Translations under genes and position numbers: made by a program
Part shown: positions 27,769-38,172 of the stretch, one piece after another
How the letters are laid out: the number at the start of each line of letters is the position of its first letter
How positions within the stretch are numbered: position 1 is the stretch's first letter
Notes under the pieces: model-generated
Database searches by the model: none
Seen by the model: only the letters and a program-made list of their open reading frames with translations
What the model was told of the DNA's origin: nothing
Assembly (NCBI GenBank): GCA_029959085.1
Contig: JARWIR010000008.1
Span: 21,934,001 to 21,998,000, forward strand
DNA: 64,000 nucleotides
Direction of reading: 5' to 3'
DNA from: Nemophila menziesii
Taxonomy: Eukaryota > Streptophyta > Magnoliopsida > Boraginales > Hydrophyllaceae

Positions 27769-28424
27769 ATTTAAGAATGAGTAGATGAAGAAACAAGGGG
27801 GTTTTAATAGAGTCGACTCGTTTTTAATTGTAATGTTTTGTTAATGTTGTTATTAGCTTCTTGAGTATGGCTCGGAGTTGACTTTTTTTTATAATCTGCC
27901 AAAGTTTGTTTGACTTTGTGCGCTTGTTGTTCATGAGTTGTAGGAGATCGTTTGTAACGGTCGAATGTTTGTGTAACTTTAGAAATTAATGTGGACGAAA
28001 AGAAGAAAGAAATGGGGTTTCGAAGTGACTGTTTCTTTGTAAAGAAAACGGAGGGGTATTAATGAAATAAAGAATGGGATTTGTAGACTTGTTTGGGTAT
28101 TGTGGATTTAAGTAAATTAATATCTATGAATGCATCTTACGAATAAATCAATGTGGGAAAGGATTTTTTAGAGGTTAAAGATTAATTGCAGATGGTGCTT
28201 TTGTAACGAGTAGTGCATTTCTTTTTGTTCAAGTGTAGGACAGTAGGAGGTATAGTTCGTTTTGGTATTTCTTTTCTTTGTGGGGTGAAATGGTAATTAC
28301 TAATTATTGATAATCTTATCGTCACCCAGGTGAAAAGGTTGTTGATTAATATGAGGCTGGGAAAAATAGTGAGCAAAATCTTCTAAGTAGCAAAAACGAG
28401 GAACAATGTAGTACGGGGAGGGGG
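27769..28424 (+). other. Hexokinase 3' UTR and flank
   Basis: T-rich 3' UTR with GAAATAAAGAATG near 28062 as a possible polyadenylation signal. No other gene was seen before the MULE at 28435. Confidence 0.5.
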
Positions 28425-29041
28425 AAAAAATGAGAGGAAATTACAAAGCCTAACTTTTCCTAACTTTATAATAAATCACCTAATTAGAAAAAAATCCTAA
28501 AAACATCCAAAGTCTAACTAGTTGGTTACTTTGTTGTCTATTTTACCTTTCCTCGTGAAGGGTACGGCCCCGTACAAGGTACATTTTACACTAAGCCACC
28601 CTCCATACGCCCCAGCCCCATCTCGATTACTAACTCGATGGGTACGGACCCTAAACCACAAAAACAACCCCAATTAAGGACATATTGCACAAAAACATCA
28701 CACAAGTAACCATGGGGCTGCAATCACAGTCTCTTCACCAATTCCAGTTTCAAGTAATCATTCAATCACCAATTTTTTTATCAAATTCATTTATAGAACC
28801 AAATCAGAACCATTTCATAGCAAACATTACTAGATAACCATTTCATAGCAAATCAGAACCATTTCATAGCAAATCAGAACCATTTCATAGCAAGCATTAC
28901 TAAATAAAAACCAAACAAGAATGAACAAATTCAATTTTCTGGTAAACATATACCGAATTACATGAACCAATAAACATGAATCAGAACCATTTCATAGCAT
29001 TACTAGTTTTGATGTAGATACAGGACTTCACTTCACGGGTC

Positions 29042-29617
29042 TGGACCCCCCACGAGATGGCCCTTCATCTTCGGGTACCAAACTCTGGTATATCTTCGTA
29101 AGATCCTGTTCTCTCCACCTCGCTAAATCAACAACATTTATTCCAGACATCCAAGCACAATAATCTTCATTTAATCCTTCATCATCCTCATTATTTTTCA
29201 TTGGACCAAATTTAACAGAGCAAATTTGAACAGCACAAAGTACTTTACCATCCATGTTCATATTCCATAGAGACGATAAATCTCTTTGGATAACCACATC
29301 ACCATCCAAAACCACGATTTTCTTCAAATTAGGAAATATTACAGGGAGGAAATAATGCAGATGTGAAAATACCGAAATATATTCCGTTCTAATCCAAGCT
29401 CCCGACTCTTTATCGATCTTATGAAACAAGATTCGGAATTCTTCACTCAATGACAGGTGTAACTCATCCATCTCGTTTTGGTTATTCAACACAAGTTCTT
29501 CAACATTCAACACTTGAATCACAGCTTCCTTATACTTGTTCACAAAAAACCACATTTTCATAGCGAAAAAGTTTTCTCTATCCGTAAGTATATGAAATAC
29601 TTGATTTCCAGATTCCT
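29042..29617 (-). pseudogene. GAUT7: Captured GAUT7-like galacturonosyltransferase fragment (GT8)
   Basis: The minus-strand frame reads VFHILTDRENFFAMKMWF, VQ..LNVEEL-type sequence, RTEYISVFSHLHYFLP, FPNLKKIVVLDGDVVIQRDL, CAWMSGINVVDLARWREQDL. This matches the central GT8 domain of GAUT7, a Golgi protein that anchors GAUT1 in pectin homogalacturonan synthesis. The D-x-D is kept as DGD (usually DDD). Only about 190 of ~600 residues are present, with no N-terminal anchor and no C-terminal third. The frame has no stop across the homologous part and ends in unrelated element sequence (SRGGSRPVK). No intron is visible. Whether it is transcribed is unknown. Confidence 0.85.
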
Positions 29618-29634
29618 AAAGCTTTGTTGCTGTA

Positions 29635-30600
29635 TTGTCGCTGCTGGTGGGCTGGTGGGCTGTACCTATGAAAGCTTCGATTGAATGGACTGGATGGGAT
29701 CGATGCTCAAAGACGATTCCAAGGTGGGTTGCTGCGTTTATTCTCTGGGTATTCTCGCTGGTGATGGTGGTGAGTATTCTCTGGACTCTGCTGGTGGGCT
29801 GGACCCATACGGTTGGTGCAAGGGCTGAAACCATACCAAATCGACCCAAACGCTTATGAGAGTGGGTCTGGACCCCTATTGGACTCTGCTGGTGGGTTGG
29901 ACCCATACGGTTGCTGCGTTTATTCTCTGGGTTGCTGCACCTCTTGGGCTTCAATGGGCTGGACCCATCCGCTTCGACTTCAGTGGCGGTGGGATTGATG
30001 ATGATGATGCTGTGGCGGGATTGATGATGATGGCGGATCGGTTATGGGAGTGGGTTAGATGGCGGTGGATAACTGAGCCAATTGATTACGGTTCTAGTTA
30101 AACCTCCACCGTGGATTGAAGAATCGCTTCGGTTGATTCTGCTGGTTGTGGGATTTTGGAGTGGTGTCGACTAATCGGAACGAAGAGTCTTCATCCGCGA
30201 AAGAATCATCACCGGGATTTTGAAGTGGTGTCGACTCGGGTGGACCCATCCGTCCGGGTTAAATGGTATTGCTCCGACTTCCATATCTGTATTAGTGAAG
30301 AAGATGAAGAAAGGTTCTCTGTAAGGGCGATGGGGGAGTACGATTGGTTTTTGTTTGTCGATGAGGTAAAATGCGGCGGTTTCTATGGAGATGGCGGTGG
30401 ATTGGGCAGATGGTGGGGAGGATTCGATGGTGGTGGGTTCATGGGTGGGTCTGAGTGGTGGTGGTGCCGGTGCCGGTGCCGGTTGCTCAATATCAAGAGA
30501 AGAGAAAGGGGAGCTCCGACGGGAGGGGGAGGTGGGTTGGGTTGGGTTGATGAGAGAGAAAAGGAGGATTGGGGGATTATATAATGGGTTTGCAGGGGTT
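29635..30600. repeat. Internal repeats of the Pack-MULE
   Basis: Direct copies of GACTCTGCTGGTGGGCTGGA / CCCATACGGTTG (about 29785, 29880) and of GTTGCTGCGTTTATTCTCTG (about 29728, 29918), plus GGT/GGA-rich sequence to 30570. The several frames of 60-140 codons here are composition artefacts. Confidence 0.7.
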
Positions 30601-30879
30601 TTTTGGGCTTTTTATCCAATTTAGTTGGGTTTAAATGGACTTAGTTGGGCTCTAACTATATTGGATGTAGTTTGTAAAGTTGGTGCCAAGGTTGGCCTTA
30701 AAAGATTAATGACCCAAAAAATGAGGACCCTTAAAGTATGACGGTTGTTATACTTTATCACTAAAAATGTTTTTATATTACCAGTCAATTGTGTCTTTGT
30801 TGTTGATTTCATTTCTAAATGAAATTATGAAATATTGGAAGTGAAGACGTGCACTGTCCCACAATTATGAAGACAATAT

Positions 30880-32150
30880 ATATATTTTTTGGACATTGTA
30901 AATCATAAACTACAACTAACAAGAACCATGTCAAATTCCTAACCGAGAAAATTAAGGCAACAAGAGATCTTGCTCTTTCTCTTCAAGTGCCCTCTGTCTA
31001 GCATGTTGTGCAGTCCGATCTGCCATCCTATTGAGACGTTGAGGTAAATGTTTGAAGTGCATGTTCCCATGCTTTTCTGCAATAAGTTCAATCTTTTTCG
31101 CAAATGATTTGACACGTCACCACGCTGCTAACATTGACTTAATACCTTGAATCATATCAAAGTTATCCGGCAAATGATAGTCTTCTTTTCTTTCTCATGC
31201 TGACACATCATAGCCGCTTCCAAGTCCGTTGTCGCGTCTCCTTCAACAGCTAATTCTACCAGAATGGATTTAGAGAAAATCATTATGTTTCCAGAACAAG
31301 TGTCTCTTTCGATAATTCCAATTCCACTTTTTTAGCCCTTGTTTTGAAAGAAGCATCGCAAGTAATGATTGTTTGTGTGCCAGTATTGCTCTCGGAATAT
31401 TCGGAATTGCATCCCATCATTGCCAAAAAGATCTTTCATACTGCATGTAGTGTGTTTATCACACTATTTGCGTCTAGCTGTGAATTTTTGTGAATATCTT
31501 TCGTTTTCTGTTTCCATATGTTCCACATTGTCATCATTACGTATGACGTAACGTGTCGTTTATTCCAGTATTCTGCACCTGCTCCTTTATAAATGTTTGT
31601 TATCCAGTTGCCCAAATTATCTTCTATATCTTCTGGTATCCGGATTTGGAGAGCTGATCCTACGTAGACTTGTTTACAGAAAGAGCAGGTTAGTAGTAAA
31701 TGTGTTACCGTTTATATCCTTTCGTCGCACCAGTAGCACCAGTTATTAGTAGCATAATGTTTCAGTTTTCAAGTTTTTCCTTGTAGGTAAAATATTCCTA
31801 CAAGCTTTCCATATAAAAGATCTAACTTTGTTTGGTACGTTAGCTTCCCTGAGTTGTCCTTGTGAAGAAGATTGTATTTCTAAGTTCTCAGCTCTAATGG
31901 ATAGAGTGCGGTCCCCTGATTTGGTAGTGTATACTCTTGAATGCGTGAGAGGCCACGTGAAAGTATCCTGATCGTCCCTAATTAAAATACTTATTCTCTT
32001 GATTTCATTTCGGACTGGCTCTGGGATTATTGAATCAATTGTTTCCTAGTCCTACTCATCTTTACAACTTTTCATAAGTTAGCCAACTGTTTCCAATTAT
32101 GAAGACAATTAAGAGTGAACTTTTTTTGAGTGATTCTTAGTAGTTTATAT
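30880..32150 (-). mobile_element. Decayed LINE, RT zinc-binding and RNase H part
   Basis: On the minus strand the RNase H landmarks are readable across frames: TIITCDASFKTRA (about 31340-31370), DMIQGIKSMLAAW (about 31130-31160), and LNRMADRTAQHARQ (about 31000-31040). Upstream, at 31400-31800, lies a degraded zinc-binding and linker segment with KDLFGNDG. It belongs to the same family as the plus-strand fragment at 41190-42400. Many stops; no activity possible. Confidence 0.72.
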
Positions 32151-32322
32151 AATGATTTAATGCGAAGGTTACTACATATGGGTTTTGCTTGTCTTGAAAT
32201 TCCAAACCTAGCATCGCGAAGATTTGAATATAAAAACCAGTTGCTTGAATTGATCCACAGTTAATTTAGTTCATTGAATTGTTGTCTATCTAAATTAAGA
32301 TGGCACGGATAACATAGTTCAT

Positions 32323-32800
32323 CTTTTTTTTGTTAAAGGATTATATATAAATAGATAAAATAGCGATAAGAATCCAAAATTACAATCACCCAATACCATT
32401 AAGGGATAAAACAAGGTGCAAAAGGTGAGCTAACTGGGGTGGAGCGGAAAGACTCCAATCACCAAAAAACATGCATAAAAGCGTATGTTTGGTGACAAAG
32501 TCAGCTACATTCCTACAACAACCAAAATTAAAAATAGAGGTTCTAGATATTAATGAATTCATAATAACTTCACAATTATTCTCCAAGATAACTGAGTTGT
32601 GAGGCAAATCTTGAGTCACTTCACATTCCTAGCTACAGAATACCTTGAGCTCCAGCTTCAGTAGCATTGCGCACCCCAATCTTTCTTTGATTCTCCTCTA
32701 ATCAGATTGCCTTGTGAGTCTCTAATAACATAAGAAATAACACAATATTTCGATGGTTTTATATATCTTAGTGTCATTTTTCTGAAGGAGTTAAAAATCT
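32323..32800 (-). mobile_element. 5'-truncated LINE tail (RNase H C-terminus)
   Basis: Poly-T at about 32323-32331 marks the poly-A tail of a minus-strand insertion. The frame at 32619-32386 reads NCEVIMNSLISRTSIFNFGCCRNVADFVTKH and ends SAPPQLAHLLHLVLSLNGIG-stop. A second frame at 32640-32770 gives ISYVIRDSQGNLIRGE. It is close to the tail of the large LINE at 53520-59330 (PPPQLARLL...PLGIG). Confidence 0.75.
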
Positions 32801-34150
32801 CTCTCTACCGATGTTTTTTTTTAGATTTTAAAACCCTTCCCTTTCTTTCGGATGATCGTCATCTGGTTTTTTTCGTCTTTCGTCCTTTACAATGGTGGTG
32901 TGCTGCTTTTTGTTTCCTCTCTCATGCACGTTTTGTTTCTATATTATTTTCTTGGTTTTGTTAGTGTACTGAATATTATGTTGCCTTTCTCCCTTGTTTC
33001 CTTATTGGTCAGGAGAGTTTTCCTTGAGTCTTCCTTTAATGCAGAAGAACGACGTGGATCGAGTTTGACTGCTCTATTGGGTTTGTCCTTTTCTCACTCT
33101 AATATTCCCACTGCCTTCACTTCTGGTTATGCTCATGTAGTTGTGTTTATTCTATTTGGTGAGTCGTCCTTTTCTAGTTTTCCTTGTTAGTGTTTGGTCA
33201 GAGATTGCTTTATTTTTTTGTGCTCCATGATGCATGTTTTGCAAGATAGTTGTTTTTTCGTGAAATAAAGATCAATAATAAACTTAGATGCAACTCTACC
33301 CGTTACTATTTTTATTCCTTTTTACCACTTACATAATACCAATGACCGATCCACTGAAAGCGGGGGTACTTTAGCTAAATACCCTTGGGGGTTTTGCAAG
33401 ATTTGTAGGAGAGTAATTTATGAGTGAGAGGGGAAAAAACTTAAATTATATAACCTCATGCATAATTAATCTTCGATAAACTCTTAAGTTACGTACTTAC
33501 GTGAAGCAATAGAGATCTTTCCAAATAGTGGGAGGGAACCATTGCGCAATCCTGCAATGGTTGTCAGTCATCCTCTTTCTCAAGATAGTCATGCTTTAAC
33601 TTTCTTAATCACTTCTTGTTCGTGTTCCCATTGGTATAGACTCTGATTCTTTTGCCTTGGTGTGGGGTATTACGGTTGACCGTTAACTATCTAACCACAT
33701 GGAAGACTTGTAATTGTTTAACCACTACTTTATCTCTAATGAGCCTATTTTGGATTCATTCTCATCCTCTCAATACTTTACCTATCCATGGTACTTACTC
33801 GAGGGTTTAAGATATGAAAATGGAACGAGATATGATTGCTTGTATATCAAATAATAAAATACATTTAATTGATCATTGTAAGATTTTTACAATAACCGTC
33901 GTTCCCCATCCTAAGTGGTTGGGCTTAACATCTTAAATTCTCATTAGTCTTGTTCTTTCTCTCTTCCTCTTTTTATAGTTAAACTAATAATGCCTTGAGG
34001 TTTAGAAGAATGAATAATGGATAACTATTGAATTATATAAAACTAATTAATTAATCTTATAATTCCTCCATTCGTCCACAACAAAAGATTGTCATACTTT
34101 TTTTTCACACAAACTAAGAAAAACAATTATTAGATACTATGTTTACTAAT
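32801..34150. other. Unassigned intergenic stretch
   Basis: AT-rich. The 112-codon frame at 32852-33190 is hydrophobic and has no family resemblance that I recognise. No repeat boundary was found. Confidence 0.5.
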
Positions 34151-34155
34151 ATATC

Positions 34156-35741
34156 TGATCTATCCAATTTTGTTCTAATTATATGCCCTTAAGAGACATT
34201 ATGTTAGGTGATTAATTGACTTATTTGATAGACTTTAAACTTAATTGGTTATATTGCATTTCTCCCATTGGATTTGTATTATTTGTAATTTAGAGTTTTT
34301 GTGTGTTAATTTATTTGTTTTTAGTATAAAGTTCTTAGGTCCATGGATTATATGAATCACCAAGAGAAGGAGGAGAAAAGGGAATTAAAGTCTTAGATCG
34401 AGTGTAGAAGTCAACGGCGAGAAAAGATGATCCGAAGAATTTATTAGAGGAAAGTGAAATTTGGAAGGCTGTTACAAATCACTGTTTTTGAGCTACTTAG
34501 CCACTGATTCAGCCTTAGAGCCGTGAAATAAGGAATTGACATCCTTTGAGGGAGGAAGATTTTGCAACTAGAACGAAGTGATTTGGAGTTCGGGCGCAAA
34601 AGTTACTTCCGTTTTAGTAACAACTGTACATCAGTTACGGGATTTCAAATTAGGGTTGGGCTTTTATTTCATTTAACCTATATTATTTTAAGAGGAAAGC
34701 CCAATCTGATTTTCCCATCATATATAAGCCTTAGACATCATTTTTATAACAGAACTCATATTACACAAGTCACTATACGCTAAAGAGAAGTAAGAAGCAA
34801 AAGGAGAGAAGAGGCTGAAGCTGGAGAATCAAATTTCTTCCATCAACAGTCAAAATCAATCCTTTAATTAGGTTACCCATTTTATTTATGTAATTGAATA
34901 TGAATTCTCTTTGCTTAATTTCAGTTTTTAATTACATTATGAGCTAAATACATTAGTGCTTGAAAATCGCAATAAAGGGATGAAACCTAATTAATATCTT
35001 AATTGTTTCAGGATATGGGATGTTCATGATTTAAATTGAATTGGGTATTTTATATTGGATTTTATTTTATACTTATTATACTATTTATTTTAGGAACAAC
35101 TAGAAATAGGTGTTAGTAATCGGGCTATTCACTTAAGTGGCAAAGTGATCATCCGACGGGGGGGGGGGGGGGGGGGGGGGGTTTGACTACGGACTTTAAA
35201 ATAAATATCTGTGTAATGTTCGTTATTGACCGACAGACTTAACTAGTTACATAGCCAAAGAGGTAATAATTTCACATCCAAAGAGGCATATTCACCCATA
35301 CAGGGATTTATAGTACTTTAGGATAGCTCCTAGGTCCACCCGACAGGGGGCTAGGAGATATTAGAATCCTAACTAGTATTAACATACCGATTCTACCCTT
35401 AAACAGAAACGTTAATGATATTGATTAGGTCGAACCCTTGCGAGACTCAAGTACACCTTTCTCATTCTTGCGCCTACTCATCTTTATGTACTTGCATTAT
35501 TTATTTTAGTATTTTATATTATTGCGTCTTATTCATAAAACAAAATCAAACAAACATTTTACCATTTACTTTTCTGTCATATAACAATTATCCTCACTTA
35601 TTGCATAACATCTTAAGTCATATTCATCCGTCTCTGAGATCGAAAGCCCATTTATCGGATATTACTTGGACGACCCGTACACTTGCGGTCCATATCCGTC
35701 CATTTTAGGGGTGTGATTTAATCACACACCAGGAGACACCA
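34156..35741 (+). mobile_element. Solo LTR, Ty3-gypsy (Athila-like)
   Basis: Starts TGATCTATCC, ends GAGACACCA, flanked by the 5 bp duplication ATATC (34151-34155, 35742-35746). It shares TTAGAG...GTGTGTTAATTT and TTCTTAGGTCCATGGAT with the LTR at 36726. Contains a run of 24 G at 35158-35181 and a CATATATAAGCC promoter-like box near 34720. Confidence 0.78.
35158..35181 (+). repeat. Homopolymer of 24 G
   Basis: Uninterrupted G run inside the LTR. Related LTRs have shorter or imperfect G runs at the matching place (about 4096 and 37691). The length is prone to assembly error. Confidence 0.9.
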
Positions 35742-36148
35742 ATATCCCTCATAAAGTGTTTTGAAATCTTGAATCCTTATTGGAAACATACATTTTTATA
35801 TTTAAATAGGGATAGATGTGATATAAAGAATGAAAATGTGTTTTATTTTTTTAAATGGACAAACTTTTTTGAATTATTTTTGAAAATAGTGACAACCTTT
35901 CATGGACAGAGAATATCTCTTAAGATTCCTTATTTTATCGTACTCTTTTCTTCCTTAAACTCTTTTATTATTAAACAACTTTTATTTCTTGGTCTTTCTT
36001 GCTTCCCTAACATAGGATTTCGACCCTAGCACTCTAGGAGGTCCGAATTTGGTCTGGTTCTGTTGGGCCAAGTTATGTGTGATAATTTCTAGTCTAAGGT
36101 CCAACTTTATATTTTTATTTTGATCCCCTACTAGAAATAATACTTTTA

Positions 36149-36330
36149 GAGTAATGCTGGATATCACCCCAAATTGCATCGCCTTTATATCGCCTCCTAG
36201 GTGGATTCTAAATGGACCAATCATGTAATTTCTCTTTCCCGATTTATCATTTTTTTCTCTCTTTTATGATTAGTCCACATAAGGGGTGATATAAAGGCGA
36301 TGCAATTTGGGGTGATATCCAACATTACTC
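36149..36330. mobile_element. MITE, 182 bp, MULE-type
   Basis: Inverted repeats of about 46 bp with very few mismatches: each end reads GAGTAATG(C/T)TGGATATCACC and continues into AAATTGCATCGCC. The 9 bp duplication ATACTTTTA flanks it (36140-36148 and 36331-36339). It is non-coding. Confidence 0.93.
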
Positions 36331-36339
36331 ATACTTTTA

Positions 36340-36725
36340 TTATCATAGCTGCAACATGTCATTTTAAGTACATTTTCTATTTAGGGACAAAATGGTATTT
36401 TATCCATAAATCATGCAATAACATCATTACTTTGACATCATTAGTTTGGGAAAAGCAGAATATCTGGATAATGTTGGGCTAATAGACCATGAAATCTTGT
36501 TGGAAAACATACTCTTCTTCACCGATGAAAATTGAATAAAGGACTATTAGATCCTCTATCAACCACTATATCGTCTATGGTCTTGGTTCATGGTGTCCCA
36601 CCACTATTGATTAACAAAGACAACACACTAAAATTCGAGTCTCTGCTAATCTTACCAACAATTGAAACTTTCAAAGAATATAGCTTTATTTGGATTCAAA
36701 TTAATTGGGATATCCTAAACCAATT
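36340..36725. other. Unassigned spacer with a 105-codon frame
   Basis: The frame at 36532-36849 runs into the next LTR. Its first part (LVHGVPPLLINKDNTLKFES) is not a family I recognise. Confidence 0.35.
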
Positions 36726-38172
36726 TGATGTCTCACTTTTTGTGACAAATAAATCACATTGTGAGTCATCTTTTTTTATTCCTTTTTTTTCAGCTGGGGA
36801 TGAAGTGTTCACTTTGATATATTCTCCTTTCTTGCTTTGTTTTGGATGATTGTCCCTTTTAGAGCTATTTGCACATAATTTGTTTGTTAAATGTGAAGTT
36901 CTTAGGTACATGGATGATATAAGATGCCAAAACATGGATAAGAAGTTGAGTAATGAAGATCAAAGAAGGAAACCAATAGTAAAGGGCGAAAGAAACTGTT
37001 TTTAGAAAGTGAAAGAGTCACCAGCCAAATTAGAAAGTGGATTGTTTTATATGCCATGCGAGATTGACAAAGAATTTGGATGAGCCTTCTGACATTTATA
37101 CTGGGACCTGAATCACGGTCGCGTGGAAACTGAGATTTCGCAATTCGAAGCTGGAACAAAGAAGTTATGTAATATGCAGCTGGCGTGACTCGAACCTGTC
37201 CCCCATTGGTTTAAAACGAATTTGGGATGGGCTGGGTCATTTTAATGAGTCCAAAGCCCACCCAAACGAATTTAGAATTATAATATCAGCTCCCATCAAT
37301 TTTATCTTATCTTTTGGTCGCCATAGCTTATTTCCGAAGAAGAATTTCAACCACAGAAGCAGTCAGGAAGATCTAGAGGAGGAAGTAACAACGTCGGAGC
37401 TTCACTACAACGCGTCTATGCTTCTCCATCTCTAAACCTTTTGGGTAATTTAGTTTTAGTCTTAATTTGTCTACAAATTATTTCTAAACTATCTAATTCA
37501 ATGGTTGTATTATGCTTGATTATTACATTCTTGCTTAGGATTAATACTTGTAAGAACAAATTGATTATTGTTTTTCTTTTAACTGCATTTGGGTAATTAT
37601 ATATTTCCATTATTTGTACTCGTGATTTAAATACTCTTGTGCTTGTGGCCAAAGTAGTAGGACTCGTTGTAATCAGACTAACACCTAGACCGGGGGGGTG
37701 GTGGGGGGGAGGAAGATTATTGAACTAGGGTATGAATGCTTTGTGCTTTTTATCAGACCATATTAGCACGCTAGGTAGTCACTTAAGGTTATATGAATAT
37801 GAACCAACCTAAAAGCCAAGAGACGAGTAACGATAGAATTAAGTTTTCCAAGTTTTTGCTTGTGGAGACTTAATCGCATTAGAGTCATGACTAGTGTGAA
37901 CATTGAAACCATTCACCCTTATTCATATAAATGCACTTCAATAGATAGATTATTACTAAGTATCTTTAACTATTATTAATTGTGTAAAATTACTTTAATT
38001 ATTTTAGAAAACAAATATATATTTTCATTTTATATTTCTATTCTGTTCGAAATACATACTTGCATTTTTACATTGCTTTGAAACCATTAATCACACTTCA
38101 TCCCTGCGAACGATAACGCTACTAATCAATTCATTCTAACCTACGATCTGTACTCTGTAGATTCGATTCCAT
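36726..38172 (+). mobile_element. 5' LTR of a gypsy relic (Athila-like)
   Basis: Starts TGATGTCTCAC, like the LTRs at 3164 and 60110; ends near ATTCGATTCCA before a leader with GGTGCCGCTGCCGGGAAT, the counterpart of GCGCCGGTGCCGGGGAC after the 63288 LTR. An imperfect G run is at 37691-37711. The 3' end is approximate; no second LTR was found. Confidence 0.65.

Larger units (their letters stand above)
28435..30715. mobile_element. Pack-MULE-like element carrying a GAUT7-like fragment
   Basis: Flanked by the 10 bp duplication AAAAAATGAG (28425-28434 and 30716-30725). Termini are degenerate inverted repeats: left AGGAAATTACAAAGCC...CTTTATAATAAATCACC; right, inverted, GGGTCATTAATCTTTTAAGGCC...CTTTACAAACTACATCC. 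It lacks any transposase. The interior has a captured glycosyltransferase segment (29042-29617, minus) and GC-richer repetitive sequence with iterated TGGACCCAT. A sister element lies at 45135-47254. Confidence 0.8.

Noticed and set aside
30156..30624. 142- and 79-codon frames rich in Gly, Trp or Pro/His
   Set aside because: All three overlap on both strands in the GGT-rich interior of the MULE; no domain, biased composition.
32852..33190. 112-codon hydrophobic frame
   Set aside because: Low-complexity T-rich sequence with no recognised family or gene signals.
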